Shown here piece by piece: positions 12,637-27,600 of a stretch of 64,000 bases of DNA. The stretch's first letter is position 1, and every line of letters starts with the position of its first letter. Below the pieces are notes generated by a model. It was not told the origin of the DNA. It did not search any database and was given only the letters and a program-made list of their open reading frames with translations. The stretch is from contig NC_003282.8 in the NCBI RefSeq assembly GCF_000002985.6, positions 6,696,001 through 6,760,000 on the forward strand, written 5' to 3'. The translations under genes and the position numbers were made by a program. The stretch is from Caenorhabditis elegans. Lineage: Eukaryota > Nematoda > Chromadorea > Rhabditida > Rhabditidae.

Positions 12637-15600
12637 TATATATACTGACGCATAACATTCATATACAAATAGATTTAATCAGAAATATATTGAACTTTTG
12701 AAACATGTCTCAACTTTTATTTTTTTTAGATTACGATGGCTCGTTTTTCAAGCTATGAATAACTTTCAAGTTTTTTGAAATAACAGGAACTATTTTTTAA
12801 AACTGGTGTGTATATGTACAAACGCATGGCATTCATATACATATAGATTTAATCAGAAATATATTGAACTTTTGAAACATGTCTCAACTTTTATTTTTTT
12901 TAGATTACGATGGCTCGTTTTTCAAGCTATGAATAACTTTCAAGTTTTTTGAAATAACAGGAACTATTTTTTAAAACTGGTGTGTATATGTACAAACGCA
13001 TGGCATTCATATACATATAGATTTAATCAGAAATATATTGAACTTTTGAAACATGTCTCAACTTTTATTTTTTTTAGATTACGATGGCTCGTTTTTCAAG
13101 CTATGAATAACTTTCAAGTTTTTTGAAATAACAGGAACTATTTTTTAAAACTGGTGTGTATATGTACAAACACATGGCATTCATATACATATAGATTTAA
13201 TCAGAAATATATTGAACTTTTGAAACATGTCTCAACTTTTATTATTTTTAGAACACGATGTCTCGTTTTTCAAGCTATGAATAACTTTCAAGTTTTTTGA
13301 AATAACAGGAACTATTTTTTAAAACTGGTGTGTCTATGTACAAACGTATGGCATTCATATACATATAGATTTAATCAGAAATATATTGAACTTTTGAAAC
13401 ATGTCCCAACTTGTATTTTTTTTAGAACACGATGGCCCGTTTTTCAAGCTATGAATAACTTTCAAGTTTTTTGAAATAACTGGTTCTATTTTTTAATGAG
13501 TAATGAAAGTTAATGATATGTACAAACGCATTGCATTCATATACATATAGATTTAATCAGAAATATATAGAACTTTTGAAACATGTCCCAACTTTTATTT
13601 TTTTTAGAACACGATGGCCCGTTTTTCAAGATATGAATAACTTACAAGTTTTTTGAAATAACAGGAACTATTTTTTAAAACTGGTGTGTAAATGTACAAA
13701 CGTATGGCATTCATATACATATAGATTTAATCAGAAATATATAGAACTTTTGAAACATGTCCCAACTTTTATTTTTTTTAGAACACGATGGCCCGTTTTT
13801 CAAGATATGAATAACTTTTAAGTTTTTTGAAATAACAGGAACTATTTTTTAAAACTGGTGTGTATATGTACAAACGTATGGCATTCATATACATATAGAT
13901 TTAATCAGAAATATATTGAACTTTTGAAACATGTCTCAACTTTTATTTTTTTTAGAACACGATGTCTCGTTTTTCAAGCTATGAATAACTTTCAAGTTTT
14001 TTGAAATAACTGGTTCTATTTTTTAATGAGTAATGAAAGTTAATGATATGTACAAACGCATTGCATTCATATACATATAGATTTAATCAGAAATATATAG
14101 AACTTTTGAAACATGTCCCAACTTTTATTTTTTTTAGAACACGATGTCTCGTTTTTCAAGCTATGAATAACTTACAAGTTTTTTGAAATAAGTGGAACTA
14201 TTTTTTAATGAGTGTGTATATGTACTGACGCATAGCATTCATATACATATAGATTTAATCAGAAATATATTGAACTTTTGAAACATGTCTCAACTTTTAT
14301 TTTTTTTAGAACACGATGTCTCGTTTTTCAAGCTATGAATAACTTTCAAGTTTTTTGAAATAACTGGAACTATTTTTTAATGAGTAATGAGAGTTAATGA
14401 TATGTACAAACGCATGGCATTCATATACCTATAGATTTAATCAGAAATATATTGAACTTTTGAAACATGTCTCAACTTTTATTTTTTTTTCTAGAACACG
14501 ATGGCTCGTTTTTCAAGCTATGAATAACTTTCAAGTTTTTTGAAATAACAGGAACTATTTTTTAAAACTGGTGTGTATATGTACAAACGCATGGCATTCA
14601 TATACATATAGATTTAATCAGAAATATATTGAACTTTTGAAACATGTCCCAACTTTTATTTTTTTTAGAACACGATGGCCCGTTTTTCAAGCTATGAATA
14701 ACTTTCAAGTTTTTTGAAATAACAGGAACTATTTTTTAATGAGTGTGTGTATGTACTGACGCATGGCATTCGTATACATATAGATTTAATCAGAAATATA
14801 TTGAACTTTTGAAACATGTCCCAACTTTTATTTTTTTTAGAACACGATGGCTCGTTTTTCAAGCTATGAATAACTTTTAAGGTTTTTTGAAATAACTGGA
14901 ACTATTTTTTAATGAGTAATGAGAGTTAATGATATGTACAAACGCATGGCATTCATATACATATAGATTTAATCAGAAATATATTGAACTTTTGAAACAT
15001 GTCCCAACTTTTATTTTTTTTAGAACACGATGGCTCGTTTTTCAAGCTATGAATAACTTTTAAGGTTTTTGAAATAACTGGAACAATTTTTAATGAGTAA
15101 TGAGAGTTAATGATATGTACAAACGCATGGCATTCATATACATATAGATTTAATCAGAAATATATTGAACTTTTGAAACATGTCCCAACTTTTATTTTTT
15201 TTAGATTACGATGGCCCGTTTTTCAAGCTATGAATAACTTTCAAGTTTTTTGAAATAACTGGAACTATTTTTTAAAACTGGTGTGTATATGTACAGACGC
15301 ATGGCATTCATATACATATAGATTTAATCAGAAATATATTGAACTTTTGAAACATGTCCCAACTTTTATTTTTTTCAGATTACGATGGCCCGTTTTTCAA
15401 GCTATGAATAACTTTCAAGTTTTTTGAAATAACTGGAACTATTTTTTAAAACTGGTGTGTATATGTACAGACGCATGGCATTCATATACATATAGATTTA
15501 ATCAGAAATATATTGAACTTTTGAAACATGTCCCAACTTTTATTTTTTTTAGATTACGATGGCCCGTTTTTCAAGCTATGAATAACTTTCAAGTTTTTTG

Positions 15601-18600
15601 AAATAACTGGAACTATTTTTTAAAACTGGTGTGTATATGTACAGACGCATGGCATTCATATACATATAAATTTATTCAGAAATATATTGAACTTTTGAAA
15701 CATGTCCCAATTTATATTTTTTTTCTAGAACACGATGACTCGTTTTTCAAGCTATGAATAGCTTTCAAGTTTTTTGAAATAACTGGAACTATTTTTCAAA
15801 ACTGGTGTGTATATGTACAGACGCATGGCATTCATATACATATAGATTTAATCAGAAATATATTGAACTTTTGAAACATGTCCCAACTTTTATTTTTTTT
15901 AGAACACGATGGCTCGTTTTTCAAACTATGAATAACTTTCAAGTTTTTTGAAATAACTGGAACTATTTTTTAATGAGTAATGAGAGTTAATGATATGTAC
16001 AAACGCATTGCATTCATATACATATAGATTTAATCAGAAATATATTGAACTTTTGAAACATGTCCCAACTTTTATTTTTTTTAGAACACGATGGCTCGTT
16101 TTTCAAACTATGAATAACTTTCAAGTTTTTTGAAATAACTGGAACTATTTTTTAATGAGTGTGTGTATGTACTGACGCATGGCATTCATATACATATAGA
16201 TTTAATCAGAAATATATTGAACTTTTGAAACATGTCCCAACTTTTATTTTTTTTAGATTACGATGGCCCGTTTTTCAAGCTATGAATAGCTTTCAAGTTT
16301 TTTGAAATAACTGGAACTATTTTTCAAAACTGGTGTGTATATGTACAGACGCATGGCATTCATATACATATAGATTTAATCAGAAATATATTGAACTTTT
16401 GAAACATGTCCCAACTTTTATTATTTTTAGAACACGATGGCTCGTTTTTCAAACTATGAATAACTTTCAAGTTTTTTGAAATAACTGGAACTTTTTTTTA
16501 ATGAGTGTGTGTATGTACTGACGCATGGCATTCATATACATATAGATTTAATCAGAAATATATTGAACTTTTGAAACATGTCCCAACTTTTATTTTTTTT
16601 AGATTACGATGGCCCGTTTTTCAAGCTATGAATAACTTTCAAGTTTTTTGAAATAACTGGAACTATTTTTTAAAACTGGTGTGTATATGTACAGACGCAT
16701 GGCATTCATATACATATAAATTTATTCAGAAATATATTGAACTTTTGAAACATGTCCCAATTTATATTTTTTTTCTAGAACACGATGACTCGTTTTTCAA
16801 GCTATGAATAACTTTCAAGTTTTTTGAAATAACTGGAACTATTTTTCAAAACTGGTGTGTATATGTACAGACGCATGGCATTCATATACATATAGATTTA
16901 ATCAGAAATATATTGAACTTTTGAAACATGTCCCAACTTTTATTATTTTTAGAACACGATGTCTCGTTTTTCAAACTATGAATAACTTTCAAGTTTTTTG
17001 AAATAACTGGAACTATTTTTTAATGAGTAATGAGAGTTAATGATATGTACAAACGCATTGCATTCATATACATATAGATTTAATCAGAAATATATTGAAC
17101 TTTTGAAACATGTCCCAACTTTTATTTTTTTTAGAACACGATGGCTCGTTTTTCAAACTATGAATAACTTTCAAGTTTTTTGAAATAACTGGAACTATTT
17201 TTTAATGAGTGTGTGTATGTACTGACGCATGGCATTCATATACATATAGATTTAATCAGAAATATATTGAACTTTTGAAACATGTCCCAACTTTTATTTT
17301 TTTTAGATTACGATGGCCCGTTTTTCAAGCTATGAATAGCTTTCAAGTTTTTTGAAATAACTGGAACTATTTTTTAAAACTGGTGTGTATATGTACAGAC
17401 GCATGGCATTCATATACTTATAGATTTAATCAGAAATATATTGAACTTTTGAAACATGTCTCAACTTTTATTTTTTTTAGAACACGATGTCTCGTTTTTC
17501 AAGCTATGAATAACTTTCAAGTTTTTTGAAATAACAGGAATTATTTTTTAAAACTGGTGTGTATATGTACTGACGCATGGCATTCATATACATATAGATT
17601 GAATCAGAAATATATTGAACTTTTGAAACATGTCCCAACTTTTATTTTTTTTAGATTACGATGGCCCGTTTTTCAAGCTATGAATAACTTTCAAGTTTTT
17701 TGAAATAACTGGAACTATTTTTTAAAACTGGTGTGTATATGTACAGACGCATGGCATTCATATACTTATAGATTTAATCAGAAATATATTGAACTTTTGA
17801 AACATGTCTCAACTTTTATTTTTTTTAGAACACGATGTCTCGTTTTTCAAGCTATGAATAACTTTCAAGTTTTTTGAAATAACTGGAACTATTTTTTAAT
17901 GAGTAATGAGAGTTAATGATATGTACAAACGCATGGCATTCATATACATATAGATTTAATCAGAAATATACTGAACTTTTGAAACATGTCCCAACTTTTA
18001 TTTTTTTTAGAACACGATGGCTCGTTTTTCAAGCTATGAATAACTTTTAAGGTTTTTGAAATAACTGGAACTATTTTTTAATGAGTGTGTGTATGTACTG
18101 ACGCATGGCATTCATATACATATAGATTTAATCAGAAATATATTGAACTTTTGAAACATGTCCCAACTTTTATTTTTTTAGATTACGATGGCCCGTTTTT
18201 CAAGCTATGAATAACTTCAAGTTTTTTGAAATAACTGGAACTATTTTTTAAAACTGGTGTGTATATGTACAGACGCATGGCATTCATATACATATAAATT
18301 TATTCAGAAATATATTGAACTTTTGAAACATGTCCCAACTTTTATTTTTTTTAGAACACGATGGCTCGTTTTTCAAACTATGAATAACTTTCAAGTTTTT
18401 TGAAATAACTGGAACTATTTTTTAAAACTGGTGTGTATATGTACAGACGCATGGCATTCATATACATATAAATTTATTCAGAAATATATTGAACTTTTGA
18501 AACATGTCCCAATTTATATTTTTTTTCTAGAACACGATGACTCGTTTTTCAAGCTATGAATAGCTTTCAAGTTTTTTGAAATAACTGGAACTATTTTTCA

Positions 18601-21600
18601 AAACTGGTGTGTATATGTACAGACGCATGGCATTCATATACATATAGATTTAATCAGAAATATATTGAACTTTTGAAACATGTCCCAACTTTTATTTTTT
18701 TTAGAACACGATGGCTCGTTTTTCAAACTATGAATAACTTTCAAGTTTTTTGAAATAACTGGAACTATTTTTTAATGAGTGTGTGTATGTACTGACGCAT
18801 GGCATTCATATACATATAGATTTAATCAGAAATATATTGAACTTTTGAAACATGTCCCAACTTTTATTTTTTTTAGATTACGATGGCCCGTTTTTCAAGC
18901 TATGAATAACTTTCAAGTTTTTTGAAATAACTGGAACTATTTTTTAAAACTGGTGTGTATATGTACAGACGCATGGCATTCATATACATATAGATTTAAT
19001 CAGAAATATATTGAACTTTTGAAACATGTCCCAATTTATATTTTTTTTCTAGAACACGATGGCTCGTTTTTCAAGCTATGAATAGCTTTCAAGTTTTTTG
19101 AAATAACTGGAACTATTTTTTAAAACTGGTGTGTATATGTACAGACGCATGGCATTCATATACATATAGATTTAATCAGAAATATATTGAACTTTTGAAA
19201 CATGTCCCAATTTATATTTTTTTAAGATTACGATGGCCCGTTTTTCAAGCTATGAATAACTTTCAAGTTTTTTGAAATAACTGGAACTGTTTTTTAAAAC
19301 TGGTGTGTATATGTACAGACGCATGGCATTCATATACTTATAGATTTAATCAGAAATATATTGAACTTTTGAAACATGTCTCAACTTTTATTTTTTTTAG
19401 AACACGATGTCTCGTTTTTCAAGCTATGAATAACTTTCAAGTTTTTTGAAATAACAGGAATTATTTTTTAAAACTGGTGTGTATATGTACTGACGCATGG
19501 CATTCATATACATATAGATTTAATCAGAAATATATTGAACTTTTGAAACATGTCTCAACTTTTATTTTTTTTAGAACACGATGTCTCGTTTTTCAAGCTA
19601 TGAATAACTTTCAAGTTTTTTGAAATAACAGGAATTATTTTTTAAAACTGGTGTGTATATGTACTGACGCATGGCATTCATATACATATAGATTTAATCA
19701 GAAATATATTGAACTTTTGAAACATGTCCCAATTTATATTTTTTTTCTAGAACACGATGGCTCGTTTTTCAAGCTATAAATAGCTTTCAAGTTTTTTGAA
19801 ATAACTGGAACTATTTTTTAAAACTGGTGTGTATATGTACAGACGCATGGCATTCATATACATATAGATTTAATCAGAAATATATTGAACTTTTGAAACA
19901 TGTCCCAATTTATATTTTTTTTCTAGAACACGATGGCTCGTTTTTCAAGCTATGAATAACTTTCAAGTTTTTTGAAATAACTGGAACTATTTTTTAATGA
20001 GTAATGAGAGTTAATGATATGTACAAACGCATGGCATTCATATACATATAGATTTAATCAGAAATATATTGAACTTTTGAAACATGTCTCAACTTTTATT
20101 TTTTTTAGAACACGATGTCTCGTTTTTCAAGCTATGAATAACTTTCAAGTTTTTTGAAATAACTGGAACTATTTTTTAAAACTGGTGTGTATATGTACAA
20201 ACGCATTGCATTCATATACATATAGATTTAATCAGAAATATATAGAACTTTTGAAACATGTCCCAACTTTTATTTTTTTTAGAACACGATGGCCCGTTTT
20301 TCAAGATATGAATAACTTTCAAGTTTTTTGAAATAACAGGAACTATTTTTTAAAACTGGTGTGTATATGTACAGACGCATGGCATTCATATACATATAGA
20401 TTTAATCAGAAATATATTGAACTTTTGAAACATGTCTCAACTTTTGATTTTTTTAGAACACGATGTCTCGTTTTTCAAGCTATGAATAACTTTCAAGTTT
20501 TTTGAAATAACTGGAACTATTTTTTAATGAGTAATGAAAGTTAATGATATGTACAAACGCATGGCATTCATATACATATAGATTTAATCAGAAATATATT
20601 GAACTTTTGAAACATGTCCCAATTTATATTTTTTTAGAACACGATGGCCCGTTTTTCAAGCTATGAATAACTTTTAAGGTTTTTGAAATAACTGGAACTA
20701 TTTTTTAATGAGTAATGAGAGTTAATGATATGTACAAACGCATGGCATTCATATACCTATAGATTTAATCAGAAATATATTGAACTTTTGAAACCTGTCT
20801 CAACTTTTATTTTTTTTAGATTACGATGGCTCGTTTTTCAAGCTATGAATAACTTTCAAGTTTTTTGAAATAACAGGAACTATTTTTTAAAACTGGTGTG
20901 TATATGTACAGACGCATGGCATTCATATACATATAGATTTAATCAGAAATATATTGAACTTTTGAAACATGTCCCAATTTATATTTTTTTTCTAGAACAC
21001 GATGGCTCGTTTTTCAAGCTATGAATAACTTTCAAGTTTTTTGAAATAACTGGAACTATTTTTTAATGAGTAATGAGAGTTAATGATATGTACAAACGCA
21101 TGGCATTCATATACATATAGATTTAATCAGAAATATATTGAACTTTTGAAACATGTCCCAATTTATATTTTTTTTAGAACACGATGTCTCGTTTTTCAAG
21201 CTATGAATAACTTTCAAGTTTTTTGAAATAACTGGAACTATTTTTTAATGAGTAATGAGAGTTAATGATATGTACAAACGCATGGCATTCATATACATAT
21301 AGATTTAATCAGAAATATATTGAACTTTTGAAACATGTCTCAACTTTTATTTTTTTTAGAACACGATGTCTCGTTTTTCAAGCTATGAATAACTTTCAAG
21401 TTTTTTGAAATAACTGGAACTATTTTTTAATGAGTAATGAAAGTTAATGATATGTACAGACGCATGGCATTCATATACATATAGATTTAATCAGAAATAT
21501 ATTGAACTTTTGAAACATGTCCCAATTTATATTTTTTTTCTAGAACACGATGGCTCGTTTTTCAAGCTATGAATAACTTTTAAGGTTTTTGAAATAACTG

Positions 21601-24600
21601 GAACTATTTTTTAATGAGTAATGAGAGTTAATGATATGTACAAACGCATGGCATTCATATACATATAGATTTAATCAGAAATATATTGAACTTTTGAAAC
21701 ATGTCCCAACTTTTATTTTTTTTAGAACACGATGGCTCGTTTTTCAAGCTATGAATAACTTTTAAGGTTTTTGAAATAACTGGAACTATTTTTTAATGAG
21801 TAATGAGAGTTAATGATATGTACAAACGCATGGCATTCATATACATATAGATTTAATCAGAAATATATTGAACTTTTGAAACATGTCCCAACTTTTATTT
21901 TTTTTAGAACACGATGGCTCGTTTTTCAAGCTATGAATAACTTTTAAGGTTTTTTGAAATAACTGGAACTATTTTTTAATGAGTAATGAGAGTTAATGAT
22001 ATGTACAAACGCATGGCATTCATATACATATAGATTTAATCAGAAATATATTGAACTTTTGAAACATGTCCCAACTTTTATTTTTTTTAGAACACGATGG
22101 CTCGTTTTTCAAGCTATGAATAACTTTTAAGGTTTTTTGAAATAACTGGAACTATTTTTTAATGAGTAATGAGAGTTAATGATATGTACAAACGCATGGC
22201 ATTCATATACATATAGATTTAATCAGAAATATATTGAACTTTTGAAACATGTCCCAACTTTTATTTTTTTTAGAACACGATGGCTCGTTTTTCAAGCTAT
22301 GAATAACTTTTAAGGTTTTTTGAAATAACTGGAACTATTTTTTAATGAGTAATGAGAGTTAATGATATGTACAAACGCATGGCATTCATATACATATAGA
22401 TTTAATCAGAAATATATTGAACTTTTGAAACATGTCCCAACTTTTATTTTTTTTAGAACACGATGGCTCGTTTTTCAAGCTATGAATAACTTTTAAGGTT
22501 TTTTGAAATAACTGGAACTATTTTTTAATGAGTAATGAGAGTTAATGATATGTACAAACGCATGGCATTCATATACATATAGATTTAATCAGAAATATAT
22601 TGAACTTTTGAAACATGTCCCAACTTTTATTTTTTTTAGAACACGATGGCTCGTTTTTCAAGCTATGAATAACTTTTAAGGTTTTTGAAATAACTGGAAC
22701 TATTTTTTAATGAGTAATGAGAGTTAATGATATGTACAAACGCATGGCATTCATATACATATAGATTTAATCAGAAATATATTGAACTTTTGAAACATGT
22801 CTCAACTTTTATTTTTTTTAGAACACGATGGCTCGTTTTTCAAGCTATGAATAACTTTTAAGGTTTTTTGAAATAACTGGAACTATTTTTTAATGAGTAA
22901 TGAGAGTTAATGATATGTACAAACGCATGGCATTCATATACATATAGATTTAATCAGAAATATATTGAACTTTTGAAACATGTCCCAACTTTTATTTTTT
23001 TTAGAACACGATGGCTCGTTTTTCAAGCTATGAATAACTTTTAAGGTTTTTTGAAATAACTGGAACTATTTTTTAATGAGTAATGAGAGTTAATGATATG
23101 TACAAACGCATGGCATTCATATACATATAGATTTAATCAGAAATATATTGAACTTTTGAAACATGTCCCAACTTTTATTTTTTTTAGAACACGATGGCTC
23201 GTTTTTCAAGCTATGAATAACTTTTAAGGTTTTTGAAATAACTGGAACTATTTTTTAATGAGTAATGAGAGTTAATGATATGTACAAACGCATGGCATTC
23301 ATATACATATAGATTTAATCAGAAATATATTGAACTTTTGAAACATGTCCCAACTTTTATTTTTTTTAGAACACGATGGCTCGTTTTTCAAGCTATGAAT
23401 AACTTTCAAGGTTTTTTGAAATAACTGGAACTATTTTTTAATGAGTAATGAGAGTTAATGATATGTACAAACGCATGGCATTCATATACATATAGATTTA
23501 ATCAGAAATATATAGAACTTTTGAAACATGTCCCAATTTATATTTTTTTTCTAGAACACGATGGCTCGTTTTTCAAGCTATGAATAGCTTTCAAGTTTTT
23601 TGAAATAACTGGAACTATTTTTTAAAACTGGTGTGTATATGTACAGACGCATGGCATTCATATACATATAGATTTAATCAGAAATATATTGAACTTTTGA
23701 AACATGTCCCAATTTATATTTTTTTAAGATTACGATGGCCCGTTTTTCAAGCTATGAATAACTTTCAAGTTTTTTGAAATAACAGGAATTATTTTTTAAA
23801 ACTGGTGTGTATATGTACTGACGCATGGCATTCATATACATATAGATTTAATCAGAAATATATTGAACTTTTGAAACATGTCCCAATTTATATTTTTTTT
23901 CTAGAACACGATGGCTCGTTTTTCAAGCTATAAATAGCTTTCAAGTTTTTTGAAATAACTGGAACTATTTTTTAAAACTGGTGTGTATATGTACAGACGC
24001 ATGGCATTCATATACATATAGATTTAATCAGAAATATATTGAACTTTTGAAACATGTCCCAATTTATATTTTTTTTCTAGAACACGATGGCTCGTTTTTC
24101 AAGCTATGAATAACTTTCAAGTTTTTTGAAATAACTGGAACTATTTTTTAATGAGTAATGAGAGTTAATGATATGTACAAACGCATGGCATTCATATACA
24201 TATAGATTTAATCAGAAATATATTGAACTTTTGAAACATGTCTCAACTTTTATTTTTTTTAGAACACGATGTCTCGTTTTTCAAGCTATGAATAACTTTC
24301 AAGTTTTTTGAAATAACTGGAACTATTTTTTAATGAGTAATGAGAGTTAATGATATGTACAAACGCATGGCATTCATATACATATAGATTTAATCAGAAA
24401 TATATTGAACTTTTGAAACATGTCCCAATTTATATTTTTTTTAGAACACGATGTCTCGTTTTTCAAGCTATGAATAACTTTCAAGTTTTTTGAAATAACT
24501 GGAACTATTTTTTAATGAGTAATGAGAGTTAATGATATGTACAAACGCATGGCATTCATATACATATAGATTTAATCAGAAATATATTGAACTTTTGAAA

Positions 24601-27600
24601 CATGTCCCAATTTATATTTTTTTTAGAACACGATGTCTCGTTTTTCAAGCTATGAATAACTTTCAAGTTTTTTGAAATAACTGGAACTATTTTTTAATGA
24701 GTAATGAGAGTTAATGATATGTACAAACGCATGGCATTCATATACATATAGATTTAATCAGAAATATATTGAACTTTTGAAACATGTCCCAATTTATATT
24801 TTTTTTAGAACACGATGTCTCGTTTTTCAAGCTATGAATAACTTTCAAGTTTTTTGAAATAACTGGAACTATTTTTTAATGAGTAATGAGAGTTAATGAT
24901 ATGTACAAACGCATGGCATTCATATACATATAGATTTAATCAGAAATATACTGAACTTTTGAAACATGTCCCAACTTTTATTTTTTTTAGAACACGATGG
25001 CTCGTTTTTCAAGCTATGAATAACTTTTAAGGTTTTTGAAATAACTGGAACTATTTTTTAATGAGTGTGTGTATGTACTGACGCATGGCATTCATATACA
25101 TATAGATTTAATCAGAAATATATTGAACTTTTGAAACATGTCCCAACTTTTATTTTTTTTAGATTACGATGGCCCGTTTTTCAAGCTATGAATAACTTTC
25201 AAGTTTTTTGAAATAACTGGAACTATTTTTTAAAACTGGTGTGTATATGTACAAACGCATGGCATTCATATACATATAAATTTATTCAGAAATATATTGA
25301 ACTTTTGAAACATGTCCCAATTTATATTTTTTTTCTAGAACACGATGGCTCGTTTTTCAAGCTATGAATAACTTTTAAGGTTTTTGAAATAACTGGAACT
25401 ATTTTTAATGAGTAATGAGAGTTAATGATATGTACAAACGCATGGCATTCATATACATATAGATTTAATCAGAAATATATTGAACTTTTGAAACATGTCT
25501 CAACTTTTATTTTTTTTAAAACACGATGTCTCGTTTTTCAAGCTATGAATAACTTTCAAGTTTTTTGAAATAAGTGGAATTATTTTTTAATGAGTGTGTA
25601 TATGTACTGACGCATAGCATTCATATACATATAGATTTAATCAGAAATATATTGAACTTTTGAAACATGTCTCAACTTTTATTTTTTTTAGAACACGATG
25701 TCTCGTTTTTCAAGCTATGAATAACTTTCAAGTTTTTTGAAATAACTGGAACTATTTTTTAATGAGTGTGTATATGTACAAACGCATGGCATTCATAAAC
25801 ATATAGATTTAATCAGAAATATATTGAACTTTTGAAACATGTCTCAATTTTTATTTTTTTTAGAACACGATGTCTCGTTTTTCAAGCTATGAACAACTTT
25901 CAAGTTTTTCGAAATAACTGGAACTATTTTTTAATGAGTAATGAGAGTTAATGATATGTACAAACGCATGGCATTCATATACATATAGATTTAATCAGAA
26001 ATATATTGAACTTTTGAAACATGTCTCAACTTTTATTTTTTTTAGAACACGATGGCTCGTTTTTCAAGCTATGAATAACTTTCAAGTTTTTTGAAATAAC
26101 TGGAACTATTTTTTAAAACTGGTGTGTATATGTACAAACGCATGGCATTCATATACATATAGATTTAATCAGAAATATATTGAACTTTTGAAACATGTCT
26201 CAACTTTTATTTTTTTTAGAACACGATGGCCCGTTTTTCAAGCTATGAATAACTTTCAAGTTTTTTGAAATAACTGGAACTATTTTTTAAAACTGGTGTG
26301 TATATGTACAAACGCATGGCATTCATATACATATAGATTTAATCAGAAATATATTGAACTTTTGAAACATGTCTCAACTTTTATTTTTTTTAGAACACGA
26401 TGTCTCGTTTTTCAAACTATGAATAACTTTCAAGTTTTTTGAAATAACTGGAACTATTTTTTAAAACTGGTGTGTATATGTACAAACGCATGGCATTCAT
26501 ATACATATAGATTTAATCAGAAATATATTGAACTTTTGAAACATGTCCCAACTTTTATTTTTTTTAGATTACGATGTCTCGTTTTTCAAGCTATGAATAA
26601 CTTTCAAGTTTTTTGAAATAAGTGGAATTATTTTTTAATGAGTGTGTATATGTACAGACGCATGGCATTCATATACATATAAATTTATTCAGAAATATAT
26701 TGAACTTTTGAAACATGTCCCAACTTTTATTATTTTTAGAACACGATGTCTCGTTTTTCAAGCTATGAATAACTTTCAAGTTTTTTGAAATAACTGGAAC
26801 TATTTTTTAATGAGTAATGAGAGTTAATGATATGTACAAACGCATTGCATTCATATACATATAGATTTAATCAGAAATATATTGAACTTTTGAAACATGT
26901 CCCAACTTTTATTTTTTTTAGATTACGATGGCCCGTTTTTCAAGCTATGAATAACTTTCAAGTTTTTTGAAATAACTGGAACTATTTTTTAAAACTGGTG
27001 TGTATATGTACTGACGCATGGCATTCATATACATATAGATTTAATCAGAAATATATTGAACTTTTGAAACATGTCCCAACTTTTATTATTTTTAGAACAC
27101 GATGTCTCGTTTTTCAAGCTATGAATAACTTTCAAGTTTTTTGAAATAACTGGAACTATTTTTTAATGAGTAATGAGAGTTAATGATATGTACAAACGCA
27201 TTGCATTCATATACATATAGATTTAATCAGAAATATATTGAACTTTTGAAACATGTCCCAACTTTTATTTTTTTTAGAACACGATGGCTCGTTTTTCAAA
27301 CTATGAATAACTTTCAAGTTTTTTGAAATAACTGGAACTATTTTTTAATGAGTGTGTGTATGTACTGACGCATGGCATTCATATACATATAGATTCAATC
27401 AGAAATATATTGAACTTTTGAAACATGTCCCAACTTTTATTTTTTTTAGATTACGATGGCCCGTTTTTCAAGCTATGAATAACTTTCAAGTTTTTTGAAA
27501 TAACTGGAACTATTTTTTAAAACTGGTGTGTATATGTACAGACGCATGGCATTCATATACATATAAATTTATTCAGAAATATATTGAACTTTTGAAACAT

